In this document: positions 34,976-43,460 of the stretch, piece by piece | Position numbering within the stretch: position 1 is the stretch's first letter | Layout: each line of letters opens with the position of its first letter | The notes under the pieces: generated by a model | The model's input: the letters and a program-made list of their open reading frames with translations, nothing else | Databases searched by the model: none | What the model was told of the DNA's origin: nothing | Program-made: the position numbers and the translations under genes | From: Pedobacter sp. ok626 | Lineage (GTDB): Bacteria > Bacteroidota > Bacteroidia > Sphingobacteriales > Sphingobacteriaceae | Length of the DNA: 64,000 bases | NCBI RefSeq assembly: GCF_900100435.1 | Contig: NZ_FNEX01000002.1 | Coordinates: 124,001-188,000, forward strand | Direction of reading: 5' to 3'

Positions 34976-36094
34976 ATGAAAAAAATTCTCTCGCTTTTAT
35001 TGCTATCATTTTTAATGGTGCAAAGCTTTGCACAAAAAAAGGAATACAATTTGATCATTGGGACTTACACCAGTCCGGGTAAAAGCGAGGGAATTTATAT
35101 TTACAACTTTGATGCGAACACTGCTGATTTTAAATTTAAAAGTGTAGCCAAAGATGTCACCAACCCCAGTTATTTAGCTGTTAGCAAAAATAACAAGTTG
35201 GTATACTCCGTAGCAGAGGCACCTAACAATAGCGCTGCTGCTGCTTTTAATTTTGACGGCCTAAAAGGCGAGCTTGCCTTTATCAACAAACAAGCTACTG
35301 AAAGCCCAGGACCATGTTTTGTACTTGCTAACGAAAAAAATGCTTTCACAGCCAATTATGGTGGTGGCAGTATTTCTGTATTCGGCATTGAAGCCAATGG
35401 CGCTTTAAGTCCGCTAAAACAACTGGTACAACATACCGGAAAAAGCATAGATCCAAAGAAAAGGCAGGAAAGTGCGCATGCCCATCAGGTCCAATTTACG
35501 CCTGACAGGAAGTACGTAACCTGTACAGACCTTGGTGAAGATCAGATCTACGTCTATAATTACAATCCAACAGCAGAAAAAGAATTATTGACCATCAAAC
35601 AGGTAGTAAAAACTACTCCTGGAAGTGGCCCACGCCACCTGACTTTCAGTCCGAATGGTAAATACGCCTACCTCGCTCATGAATTTAATGGCATTGTTAC
35701 TGTATTTACCTACAGCAATGGCACACTAAATAAGATCCAGGACATTGGTACTACTGACAAAGATTTTTCAGGAAGAGTTGATGCCGCAGATATCCACATA
35801 TCGCCAGATGGCAAGTTTTTGTATGAAACCAACCGCGGTGATGCAAATACCATTTCAACATTTGCTGTACAAGCTAATGGAAAACTAAATTTCGTGTCTA
35901 CCATCAGTACCTTAGGTAAAGGTCCAAGAAACTTTACGATTGACCCTACAGGGAAATATTTATTGGTTGGACACCAGTACACCAATGATATCGTCATTTT
36001 TGAACGCAATAAAAAAACCGGCACCTTAAAGGATACCGGTAAAAGAATTGAACTGGGTGCCCCAGTTTGCTTAGTATTTGCGCCGATTAAATAA
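34976..36094 (+). CDS. Lactonase family protein (6-phosphogluconolactonase-like), exported
   Basis: A 372-residue seven-bladed beta-propeller protein with a signal peptide ending at VQSFAQ (about residue 20). Typical lactonase repeats are visible: IGTYTSPGKSEGIYIY, NPSYLAVSKNNKLVYSV, GPRHLTFSPNGKYAYLAHE, GPRNFTIDPTGKYLLVGHQ. The cytosolic YbhE-type enzyme hydrolyses 6-phosphogluconolactone; the exported Bacteroidota members have no proven substrate, so the pentose phosphate role should not be assumed. It probably shares a transcript with the pseudouridine synthase. Confidence 0.87.
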   Translation: MKKILSLLLLSFLMVQSFAQKKEYNLIIGTYTSPGKSEGIYIYNFDANTADFKFKSVAKDVTNPSYLAVSKNNKLVYSVAEAPNNSAAAAFNFDGLKGELAFINKQATESPGPCFVLANEKNAFTANYGGGSISVFGIEANGALSPLKQLVQHTGKSIDPKKRQESAHAHQVQFTPDRKYVTCTDLGEDQIYVYNYNPTAEKELLTIKQVVKTTPGSGPRHLTFSPNGKYAYLAHEFNGIVTVFTYSNGTLNKIQDIGTTDKDFSGRVDAADIHISPDGKFLYETNRGDANTISTFAVQANGKLNFVSTISTLGKGPRNFTIDPTGKYLLVGHQYTNDIVIFERNKKTGTLKDTGKRIELGAPVCLVFAPIK

Positions 36095-36097
36095 GCT

Positions 36098-37243
36098 TTA
36101 ACCTTTATGTAACTCTTTCGATTCGTCTATAATCTTATTATAGTAATTGACGTATTCTGGTAGAATCTTCTTTAAATCGAAGTCCTGCGCTCTTGCAAAT
36201 GCATTCTCTTTAAATCTATTCAATACCTCATCATTCTCTAAAATCAGGATAGCTTTATTAGCCATATCTTCCACATCGCCTACATTACTCATATACCCCG
36301 AAAAACCATCTACATTTAGTTCCGGTAAACCACCAGAATTAGAAGTAATTGCAGGAACCTTACAGGCCATAGCTTCTAAAGCAGCCAAACCAAAACTTTC
36401 TGATTCGGAAGGCATCAGGAACAGATCAGACACAGAAAGAATCTCCTCTACGGCATCTTGCTTGCCCAGGAAACGAACATTGTCGCAAATTCCAAGATCT
36501 CTGCACAACTGCTCATCATAAGCACGCTCAGGGCCATCACCTACCATCAACAGCTTAGATGGAATCTTCTCCAGAATCTTATGAAAAACACGGATCACAT
36601 CAGCAGTCCGCTTTACTTTCCTAAAGTTGGAAGTATGAATAAGAATGCGTTCGTTATTTGGCGCAATGGCCTTTTTAAAATGATCTTTAGGTTTTAAGCT
36701 AAATCTTGTAAAATCTATAAAATTAGGAATCACCTTAATTTCATTCGTTATTTCAAAATACTCTTCAGTATCTTTCTTGAGACTTTCGGACACCGTAGTT
36801 ACTCCGTCAGACTTGTTGATAGAGAATGTAACAACCGGCTTATAGGTTGGATCTTTTCCAACCAGGGTAATATCCGTTCCGTGTAAGGTAGTTACGAAGG
36901 GAATATGAATACCATAGGTTTCCAGGATTTGTTTAGCCATAAAAGCAGCAGAAGCATGTGGAATCGCGTAATGAACATGTAATATGTCCAGCTTTTCGAA
37001 ACGTACCACATCTACAAGTTTGCTAGCCAATGCCGACTCGTAAGGAGCATAATCAAACAGAGGATAATCTCTTACGGATACTTCGTGATAGAATAAGTTG
37101 GCCGAGAAGAAATCCAGGCGGGCGGGCTGACTGTATGTGATAAAATGGACTTGATGACCTTCATCGGCAAGTGCCTTTCCAAGTTCTGTAGCTACGACAC
37201 CACTACCGCCAAAAGTCGGGTAACAAACGATACCTATTTTCAT
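36098..37243 (-). CDS. bshA: N-acetyl-alpha-D-glucosaminyl L-malate synthase BshA
   Basis: A 381-residue GT4 glycosyltransferase that starts bacillithiol synthesis by joining GlcNAc from UDP-GlcNAc to L-malate. The N-terminus MKIGIVCYPTFGGSGVVATE and the segments LHVHYAIPHA, TTLHGTDITLVG and the C-terminal EX7E-type motif SESFGLAALEAMAC are characteristic of BshA. The ATG at 37243 is chosen because the conserved domain begins exactly there; a longer in-frame reading to 37309 adds unconserved residues. Together with the bacilliredoxin at 23.6 kb it indicates a bacillithiol-using cell. Confidence 0.93.
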   Translation of the reverse strand: MKIGIVCYPTFGGSGVVATELGKALADEGHQVHFITYSQPARLDFFSANLFYHEVSVRDYPLFDYAPYESALASKLVDVVRFEKLDILHVHYAIPHASAAFMAKQILETYGIHIPFVTTLHGTDITLVGKDPTYKPVVTFSINKSDGVTTVSESLKKDTEEYFEITNEIKVIPNFIDFTRFSLKPKDHFKKAIAPNNERILIHTSNFRKVKRTADVIRVFHKILEKIPSKLLMVGDGPERAYDEQLCRDLGICDNVRFLGKQDAVEEILSVSDLFLMPSESESFGLAALEAMACKVPAITSNSGGLPELNVDGFSGYMSNVGDVEDMANKAILILENDEVLNRFKENAFARAQDFDLKKILPEYVNYYNKIIDESKELHKG

Positions 37244-37390
37244 TAAAAACAATTTTAGTTTTATGAAGCTATCATGAGCATACATGCGATTTAATTTCGC
37301 TATGCTCACGACGGTTTCATTGAAATTATTTAACGATGCAAATTACAGCACTTAAACTGATCTTTATGTTAAACAATTGCAATTATTTAA

Positions 37391-37873
37391 CTAATGCTTC
37401 ATTTCTTCCTGAATAACCAAATACATCTCATTTGGTCGTTGGGTACCGATGTAATATTCCAGGCCATCGCGATCTGTAAGTACAACCGCATCCTTACCTG
37501 AAGAGTAAAATCGGATACTTCCCTTACGATGAAGATTATAAACTGGGTTGTTGAATAAATAACTGCTATAGGTATCTTTTCTAACCTTAACGATTGTATT
37601 TAAATCTATCTCTACTTTTTTAGCAGACCATAAACCATCAATGATAATCTTTTTCTGATCAATGATAGTTTTATATTGAATCAGGAAAAGCAATAAGATA
37701 GAAACACCAATGATACCGAAGCCCACTACAAGAAAAAGATCCTGAGTATTGTCGCGATCACGTTCATAAACATAGGCACCAAAACAAAATGCAGCCATCA
37801 CCAACCTGATACAGATTCTTATATAATCGCGGCCGATGTATTGTTTTTCATAAAAAGCGTAGTGGTTTCCCAT
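37391..37873 (-). CDS. Conserved membrane protein with PH-like C-terminal half, function unknown
   Basis: A 160-residue protein. Two transmembrane helices (about residues 19-36, IRLVMAAFCFGAYVY, and 46-66, LFLVVGFGIIGVSILLLFLI) are followed by a cytosolic part with strands KTIIDQKKIIIDGLW, VEIDLNTIVKVRK and DAVVLTDRDGLEYYIGT. This pattern resembles bacterial PH-domain membrane proteins, but the match is only by eye. It is in the same direction as bshA (downstream) and tilS (upstream), with gaps of 147 and 61 bases. Confidence 0.6.
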   Translation of the reverse strand: MGNHYAFYEKQYIGRDYIRICIRLVMAAFCFGAYVYERDRDNTQDLFLVVGFGIIGVSILLLFLIQYKTIIDQKKIIIDGLWSAKKVEIDLNTIVKVRKDTYSSYLFNNPVYNLHRKGSIRFYSSGKDAVVLTDRDGLEYYIGTQRPNEMYLVIQEEMKH

Positions 37874-37934
37874 GTGCGTGTGTTTTGCCTATAAAGTTAC
37901 TGGTTTTTTAATTGCTTCAAACCTTTCGATCTCT

Positions 37935-39296
37935 TTAAGATTGTTTAGGAATTGTAATATGTAGATGACGAAGTTCAAAAATTGTTACATTTTTAGTGGC
38001 TTCAGTAAGCTTATATCGATTATCCTGCCTCCAACCAGCAATCCAGATCAGTTCACCATTTCCATTTACCAATACCGGAATTAAATCCTTATCGCTTAGC
38101 GGAACCTTCTCGTCTATAAAAAAATCACTTAGTTTTTTAGACCTGCTCATACCTATGGGCTTAAACTTATCGCCCGCTTGCCAACTTCTCAACACCAATG
38201 GAAAAATCAATTTATTGGTATCCACAAAGGCTTTTTTACTACTTTTCTCAAAATGAACATCCTCAGATGTAGTGATCAGGATTTGACTGCCTAAAAAATT
38301 AACCTCCTGATCATGGGAATGAATAATGACATTTTTATTTTCTATATCCCGATCCGCAATTGAATCAATGATCAGCTCTTGTCGGTCTATTACCATACGA
38401 TGCGAAATGCTAAAGAAACTTGTCCCGCTTTGCTTATCCAAGCCTTGTAAAAGTTCGGCAATTACCGACTCTGTAAATCCAAAGGGCCTTAGCAACTCAA
38501 ACAGCAATAGGCGCTGTGGATTTAATGCTTTTATTTTCTTTATAGATAGATAGAATTTTCCTTGCTTCTCTTTCAGAATTTCCGCTTTCAGTTTTGCGAC
38601 TGTCTGCTGTAAAACGAGCTCGGTATCTGCAAAGCGCTGAATGTTGTGCTGAAAGGTTTCATCCAAATTGGGATTGATCTCTTTGAGATGGGGAATCACA
38701 TTTAGCCTTATTTTATTGCGGGCATAATTGGTGCTTTTATTGGAGCTGTCCTCTACGAAATCAATATCTTGTTTAGCAATCAAACCGGCAATCTCTGCCG
38801 AAGATAAAAACAACAAGGGTCTGATCAATCGGTCTCTTTTTGGCAAAATACCATGTAAACCTGCAATCCCTGTCCCCCTGGTTAGGTTCAACAATACGGT
38901 TTCAATCGCATCATCTTGATGTTGAGCCAATGCAATCACTTCATATTCCTCGCGTCCTCTAAGCTCTTCGAACCATTCGTAACGAAGTGTTCTTGCCGCC
39001 ATTTGGGTAGACACTTTATGCGTTGCAGCATACTCTTTCGTTTTAAAATGGGTTACATAGCATGGAACTCCCATCTTTTCAGCTAGCGTAACCACAAAAT
39101 CTTCGTCCCTTTGGGATTCGGAACCTCTTAAATTAAAGTTACAATGTGCGATACCAAATTCAAATCCAGAGAGTTTAAATAAGTGCGCCATAAGGACGGA
39201 ATCCTTCCCCCCACTAACTGCCAAAAGGATTTTATCTTTTACGTTGAAAAGCGAATGCCGGCTGATGTAGTCTTTAAAATTCTGAAGGGGTAACAT
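37935..39296 (-). CDS. tilS: tRNA(Ile)-lysidine synthase
   Basis: A 453-residue enzyme that converts C34 of the AUA-reading tRNA-Ile to lysidine. The PP-loop ATPase motif AVSGGKDS (about residues 25-32) is intact, and the family segments HCNFNLRGSESQRDE, AQHQDDAIETVLLNLTRGTG and the C-terminal TilS domain (WQAGDKFKPIGM, SKKLSDFFIDEKVP) are present. Length is normal for the long type. A TATTTTTG element ends 5 bases before the ATG, predicting an almost leaderless mRNA; it is divergent from the OstA-like gene. Confidence 0.96.
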   Translation of the reverse strand: MLPLQNFKDYISRHSLFNVKDKILLAVSGGKDSVLMAHLFKLSGFEFGIAHCNFNLRGSESQRDEDFVVTLAEKMGVPCYVTHFKTKEYAATHKVSTQMAARTLRYEWFEELRGREEYEVIALAQHQDDAIETVLLNLTRGTGIAGLHGILPKRDRLIRPLLFLSSAEIAGLIAKQDIDFVEDSSNKSTNYARNKIRLNVIPHLKEINPNLDETFQHNIQRFADTELVLQQTVAKLKAEILKEKQGKFYLSIKKIKALNPQRLLLFELLRPFGFTESVIAELLQGLDKQSGTSFFSISHRMVIDRQELIIDSIADRDIENKNVIIHSHDQEVNFLGSQILITTSEDVHFEKSSKKAFVDTNKLIFPLVLRSWQAGDKFKPIGMSRSKKLSDFFIDEKVPLSDKDLIPVLVNGNGELIWIAGWRQDNRYKLTEATKNVTIFELRHLHITIPKQS

Positions 39297-39301
39297 GGTC
39301 T

Positions 39302-39309
39302 CAAAAATA
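39302..39309 (-). promoter_or_regulatory. -7 element of tilS, 5 bases before the start codon
   Basis: The minus strand reads TATTTTTG, then AGACC, then the ATG at 39296. It is one of a divergent pair of near-leaderless promoters. Confidence 0.6.
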
Positions 39310-39363
39310 ATGAATAAAAACTCATGATGGCTTGATAACCTTTAAAAAAACAAATTATAAAAC

Positions 39364-39371
39364 TAACTTTG
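39364..39371 (+). promoter_or_regulatory. -7 element of the OstA-like gene, 4 bases before a GTG start
   Basis: TAACTTTG ends 4 bases before the GTG at 39376. The TAA inside this element is also the in-frame stop that prevents any earlier start. Confidence 0.6.
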
Positions 39372-39375
39372 TAAT

Positions 39376-41682
39376 GTGCAGATATTACGCTATTTCCTGA
39401 TCCTATTATTATTCCCCTTTTCTGTGCTTGCGCAGCAGAAGACAAAGATTAATGTCGACAGTTGGACAAACTCTCGTCTTGATGCAAAAAAGAACATATC
39501 CTATTTAAAAAACCCAGTATTTAGACAAGATAATGCCACACTGACTTGTGATAGTGCTGTCTTTTATATCACTGAGAATGTTTTTGATGCTTTTAGGAAT
39601 GTACATATCAATCAAGGCGATACCATCAATATCTATTCCGATTATTTAAATTATAACGGGAATACCAAAATCGCCCATTTAACGGAGAACGTTAAAATGA
39701 TAGACCGGGAATCCACATTAACCACCAATATCCTGGATTACAACATGGCTACCAAATATGGGACTTACATAACAGGTGGTAAAATTGTGAGTAAGGATGT
39801 AACCTTAACCAGTAAAAACGGTTATTATTTTTCCAATAGTCGCGATGCCTTTTTCCGTTACAATGTGGTTGTGGTAACTCCGGAGACCGTTATCAAATCA
39901 GATACTTTACGCTACAACACCCTAACCAATTGGACATATTTTTACGGTCCTACCAATATTAAGGGAAAGGATGATAACCTGTATACCGAGAATGGAGCTT
40001 ATAACACCAAGACTCAATATGCTTATTTTGGAAAGAAGAATCTCTATACCACGGGTTCAAAATCCCTTAAAGGCGACAGTTTGTATTATGATGGGATAGC
40101 AGGCTACGGTAAAGCTGTAAGAAACATTGTCTTTAAAGACACCGTTGATAAAATGGTGATGTATGGTCAGCTAGGGTTTTACTACAAAGCAGATCAAAAG
40201 ACGATTGTAACCAAAAACCCTTACGTGGGTATAGGTACCGCCGATTCTATAAAGGTGAACGATAAATTGCAACCCGACAGTCTATGGATGGGTGCTGATA
40301 CCCTGGAGACTCAAATGGTGCTTAAAAAAACTTTAACACTCATTTCATCGCCCGTGATTAAGAAGGACAATGAGCTTGGAGAAGAGGAGAAGGAAGAGAA
40401 AAAAGTAGGTGCTTCAAAACCTAAGGCTGCTGCAACTGAGGAAGAGATTTCGGACAAAAAACAGAAAAGACTGGATAAAAGAAATGGGAAAGGCAAAGAA
40501 GTGACTAAACAATCCCTAAAAAATGACCAGATCACATTAGGAAAAGATAGTTTGGCAAAAAACAGCTTATTGAAGGATAGTCTCGCTATTCCTAAAAAAG
40601 CCATCCCACTACTAAAGGACTCCCTCCTACTTTCTAAAGCCGACTCTGTGACAAAAAAGGGGAAGGATAGCGCTTTGAAAGTATTAAAAACTACACTGCC
40701 ATTGGCAAAAGGAAAAGTTGATACTGCTTTAAAAGGGAAGGTTGCCCCTGCCTTAAAGGGGAAAGTTGACACCACCTTAAAAGCTAAGCTCGGTAAAGAC
40801 CTCATAAAGCCTTTACCTAAAGATACTGTCCCTTTTAACCCGGAAGACACCGTTCGAACCAGGGCTATTAAGGCTTATCACAATGTGCGTGTATTTAAGT
40901 CCAATATGCAAGCTACCGCTGATTCTTTATTTTACACAAGTGCAGACTCTACCCTTCGCTGGTACCGAGACCCCATTTTATGGTCTGAAGGCTCACAGCA
41001 AACAGGAGATACGATTTACCTGCAATTGAAAAACAAAAAGCTAAATGCTGTTCAAGTAATTCAAAATGCTTTCCTTGTTAATGTAAACGCAGATTCCGCC
41101 AGATATAACCAGATCAAAGGAAGACTGATTACAGCATTTTTTAAAGAAGGAAAGCTGCAAAATATGTTCGTAGATGGGAACGCAGAAAGTATCTTTTTTA
41201 ACCAAGATGACAAGAAGGTTTATACGGATATGAACCAAACGGTTAGCAGTCGGCTAAAGGTTCTTTTCAAAAATAAAGAAATTGCAAAAATTGTTATTAT
41301 AAGAGAACCCGAAGGAGTTAGAACGCCTATCCCAGAATTAAAGGAAGACGTTTTCCTTACCGGCTTTAAATGGAAACCTGAGTTCAGGCCCCTTTCCAAA
41401 AAAGAGGTAATTAGTGGCAAACCTAAGGCTAAAGCTCCAGCTAAGAAAGGAGCGGTGCCAACTACAAAAACAACGGGTAAACCTGCTGCTACAACAACTA
41501 AAAACACCAAAGCACAGAAAGATAGCATTGAGAAAACACCGGCTGTCCTTAAAAAAGACAGCACAGCGGTTACCCCTGTTACGCCTAAAGCAGAAGTTGC
41601 TCCGGTTAAAACTAATCCAGATACAACGAAGGCGAAAGTAGATACAATTAAACCGGCTTCTGCTCCTTTAAAAAAGAAATAA
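39376..41682 (+). CDS. OstA-like (LptA/LptD N-terminal fold) envelope protein
   Basis: A 768-residue exported protein with a signal peptide ending near VLAQ (residue 19). Residues 25-300 and about 500-680 contain the repeated beta-jelly-roll pattern of the OstA/LptA family, for example DNATLTCDSAVFYITENVF and YGTYITGGKIVSKDVTLTS, which in LptA carries lipopolysaccharide across the periplasm. Between the two halves is a Lys/Asp/Ser/Leu-rich insertion of about 150 residues (KDSLAKNSLLKDSLAI type), and the last 90 residues are Lys/Ala/Pro/Thr-rich. The GTG start is imposed by an in-frame stop 9 bases before it and by the signal peptide. The 3' end overlaps rdgB by 35 bases. Confidence 0.85.
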   Translation: MQILRYFLILLLFPFSVLAQQKTKINVDSWTNSRLDAKKNISYLKNPVFRQDNATLTCDSAVFYITENVFDAFRNVHINQGDTINIYSDYLNYNGNTKIAHLTENVKMIDRESTLTTNILDYNMATKYGTYITGGKIVSKDVTLTSKNGYYFSNSRDAFFRYNVVVVTPETVIKSDTLRYNTLTNWTYFYGPTNIKGKDDNLYTENGAYNTKTQYAYFGKKNLYTTGSKSLKGDSLYYDGIAGYGKAVRNIVFKDTVDKMVMYGQLGFYYKADQKTIVTKNPYVGIGTADSIKVNDKLQPDSLWMGADTLETQMVLKKTLTLISSPVIKKDNELGEEEKEEKKVGASKPKAAATEEEISDKKQKRLDKRNGKGKEVTKQSLKNDQITLGKDSLAKNSLLKDSLAIPKKAIPLLKDSLLLSKADSVTKKGKDSALKVLKTTLPLAKGKVDTALKGKVAPALKGKVDTTLKAKLGKDLIKPLPKDTVPFNPEDTVRTRAIKAYHNVRVFKSNMQATADSLFYTSADSTLRWYRDPILWSEGSQQTGDTIYLQLKNKKLNAVQVIQNAFLVNVNADSARYNQIKGRLITAFFKEGKLQNMFVDGNAESIFFNQDDKKVYTDMNQTVSSRLKVLFKNKEIAKIVIIREPEGVRTPIPELKEDVFLTGFKWKPEFRPLSKKEVISGKPKAKAPAKKGAVPTTKTTGKPAATTTKNTKAQKDSIEKTPAVLKKDSTAVTPVTPKAEVAPVKTNPDTTKAKVDTIKPASAPLKKK

Positions 41683-42232
41683 GCTTTTTCATAGCCAATG
41701 CCCTATGACTGATCTGGTTCTTTTGTTCCATACTCATTTCGGCAAAGGTCTGGTTGTAACCATCAGGCACAAAAATTGGATCATAGCCGAAGCCTTGAGT
41801 TCCTATTGGTCTTTCCAGGATCGTTCCATTGATAATGCCTTCAAAAAGAAAATTCTCTGTGCCACGCATCAAAGAAATAACGGTTCTGAAGCGCGCTTTT
41901 CTATTGGCCTGCCCCTCCATCTTTTGAAGGACGAGGTTTAGATTCACCTGATCATCTTTAACACCAGAATATCTGGCAGAAAAAATACCAGGTTCCTGAT
42001 TTAGGGCTTCTATTTCTAAACCACTATCATCAGCGAAGCAGTCCAACTGATAATGTTCAGTAACATAACTACTTTTTAGGGTTGCATTTTCGGCAAAAGT
42101 ACTCCCGGTCTCAGGAATATCTGTTGTACAACCAATATCGTTTAGATTTAATACTTTATAATCGTTTAAAAGCAGGTTACGAACTTCCTGTGTTTTGTGT
42201 TGGTTATTGGTGGCGAATACGAGTTCTCTCAT
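41648..42232 (-). CDS. rdgB: Non-canonical purine NTP pyrophosphatase (RdgB/HAM1)
   Basis: A 194-residue house-cleaning enzyme that hydrolyses dITP, ITP and XTP to monophosphates. The N-terminus ELVFATNNQHKTQEVR, the ADDSGLEIEALN active-site segment, GIFSARYSG, and GFGYDPIFVPDG are diagnostic. The ATG at 42232 is used because the conserved N-terminus begins there; a longer reading to 42265 enters the upstream gene. It lies 2 bases after the HolD-like gene, so the two are probably co-transcribed, and its 3' end overlaps the convergent OstA-like gene by 35 bases. Confidence 0.95.
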   Translation of the reverse strand: MRELVFATNNQHKTQEVRNLLLNDYKVLNLNDIGCTTDIPETGSTFAENATLKSSYVTEHYQLDCFADDSGLEIEALNQEPGIFSARYSGVKDDQVNLNLVLQKMEGQANRKARFRTVISLMRGTENFLFEGIINGTILERPIGTQGFGYDPIFVPDGYNQTFAEMSMEQKNQISHRALAMKKLISFLKEQKPV

Positions 42233-42234
42233 TG

Positions 42235-42786
42235 TTATAATCCAAGGTTTTGAAGACTCCCCCAAAGGGCTTTTTTTCCGGCCGGGTTTTTATCCAGCGT
42301 TTTCAATTCGGCTGAGAAAATCATCCTTACTGATCCCTCCTGTACAATTGCATGTTCTGGATGTGAAGTAGCCAATGCAAGCTGTGCGGGTGTTACTCCA
42401 AAAGCAAAAATGAGTGTACTGGAGAAGTAATCTTGCAATGCTTGGAAGCCTGTACCTTTGTATTTTGCATAGTTTAACAATGCGAAATCATTTGCACTAA
42501 GATTTACTGACTTTACAATTTTTCGGAGCAATTCACGTCCCAATTCATCACTTACCTCATTTTCTTCATCGTTGACAAGGATCAGAATGTTCCGTTTGTT
42601 GTTACCCAAAAATTTAAAGTCGGCAGATTGTGCTGCTGGAGAAGCCTCAGGCTGGCTTATTGCAGCAGGTTTCGCCACATTACTAACCACTGTATCCAAC
42701 TGAATACCAGGCTCATTTACCAGATAAATATCATCGGTAAAAAATAAATGCAGGGCTGCTTTGTCAGCTGTTAATTGGCTATCCAT
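42235..42786 (-). CDS. Putative DNA polymerase III psi-like (HolD/uracil-glycosylase fold) protein
   Basis: A 183-residue cytosolic protein with no motif that gives a certain family. Residues 1-35 form a conserved-looking start with FFTDDIYLVNE, then an Ala/Pro-rich linker (35-60). The rest shows NILILVNDEENEVSD, a helix rich in leucines (LLRKIVKSVNLSANDFALLN) and a C-terminal NPAGKKALWGSLQNL. This order resembles E. coli HolD, which has a VMVANDLPALTDPLVSDVL segment and ends with NPTARAALWQQI. The similarity was noticed by eye and needs profile comparison. The link to rdgB, a nucleotide-pool cleaner, would fit a replication role. Confidence 0.5.
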   Translation of the reverse strand: MDSQLTADKAALHLFFTDDIYLVNEPGIQLDTVVSNVAKPAAISQPEASPAAQSADFKFLGNNKRNILILVNDEENEVSDELGRELLRKIVKSVNLSANDFALLNYAKYKGTGFQALQDYFSSTLIFAFGVTPAQLALATSHPEHAIVQEGSVRMIFSAELKTLDKNPAGKKALWGSLQNLGL

Positions 42787-42897
42787 TAATGATAATTTTA
42801 CTGGGAATATTTTTTCTGTTAAAATTAGTTAAATATCTTATTATAGTGCCTTTATTTATTACTTTTATGCCTTAAAAATGTACACTATATAACTTTT

Positions 42898-43395
42898 GTG
42901 AGAGCAGTTTATTGTATTATTGTTTTAGGCCTTTTTACTTCTGGTGCATTTGCACAAAATGTAGCCACCATTAATGGGAAGCCTATAACGACTAAAGAGT
43001 TTATGTGGTTCTACAAAAAGAATCATGGTGGAACCGCAAATGTGTCTACTAAGGATTTAGAAGCTTATTTAAACCAATACATCAACTTTAAGCTTAAAGT
43101 TTTGGATGCAAAGGAGATGGGTTTAGATACAGACACTGCTTATCTTGCCGAGATAAAAAACTATGAAACGACATTAGCTGCTCAAAAAAGGCCGACTAAA
43201 TCCAGCATGGTTTATACAATGGTTTTGAACGAGTACAAAGAGGCCGCTTTAATGTTTAATGCCTCGGAAATAAAAATTTGGAATAAATCGAAAGATGATC
43301 AGGATAGTCTGGAAAGAGATTGGACTGATAACCTTAGAAAGAAATATACAGTTAAGATTAACCAGAATGAAGTAAAGAAACTGGCAAAGTTGTAA
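42898..43395 (+). CDS. SurA/PpiC-like periplasmic chaperone fragment without parvulin domains
   Basis: A 165-residue exported protein (signal peptide ending at GAFAQ, residue 20). Residues 21-95 match the N-terminal chaperone helices of SurA/PpiC-type isomerases: ATINGKPITTKEFMWFYKKN, then YLNQYINFKLKVLDAKEMGLD. The remainder (YTMVLNEYKEAALMFNASEIKIWNKS, ending KYTVKINQNEVKKLAKL) resembles the C-terminal chaperone segment that follows the two PPIase domains in full-length Bacteroidota homologues. The catalytic parvulin domains are absent. The start is a GTG that overlaps a TAACTTTTG sequence. It precedes the full SurA-like gene by 65 bases. Confidence 0.7.
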   Translation: MRAVYCIIVLGLFTSGAFAQNVATINGKPITTKEFMWFYKKNHGGTANVSTKDLEAYLNQYINFKLKVLDAKEMGLDTDTAYLAEIKNYETTLAAQKRPTKSSMVYTMVLNEYKEAALMFNASEIKIWNKSKDDQDSLERDWTDNLRKKYTVKINQNEVKKLAKL

Positions 43396-43423
43396 AAAAC
43401 TAGCCATTAGCTTTTGAGAATAT

Positions 43424-43431
43424 TAAATTTG
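43424..43431 (+). promoter_or_regulatory. -7 element (TAAATTTG) before the SurA-like gene
   Basis: TAAATTTG matches the consensus exactly and lies 29 bases before the ATG at 43461. No clear -33 element is seen. Confidence 0.45.
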
Positions 43432-43460
43432 CAAAACGAATACAATTGAACAAACATATA

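Noticed and set aside
40311..40850. 179-codon antisense ORF within the OstA-like gene
   Set aside because: It lies opposite the Lys-rich insertion, where codon bias keeps several frames open; it is Phe/Ser-rich with no domain.
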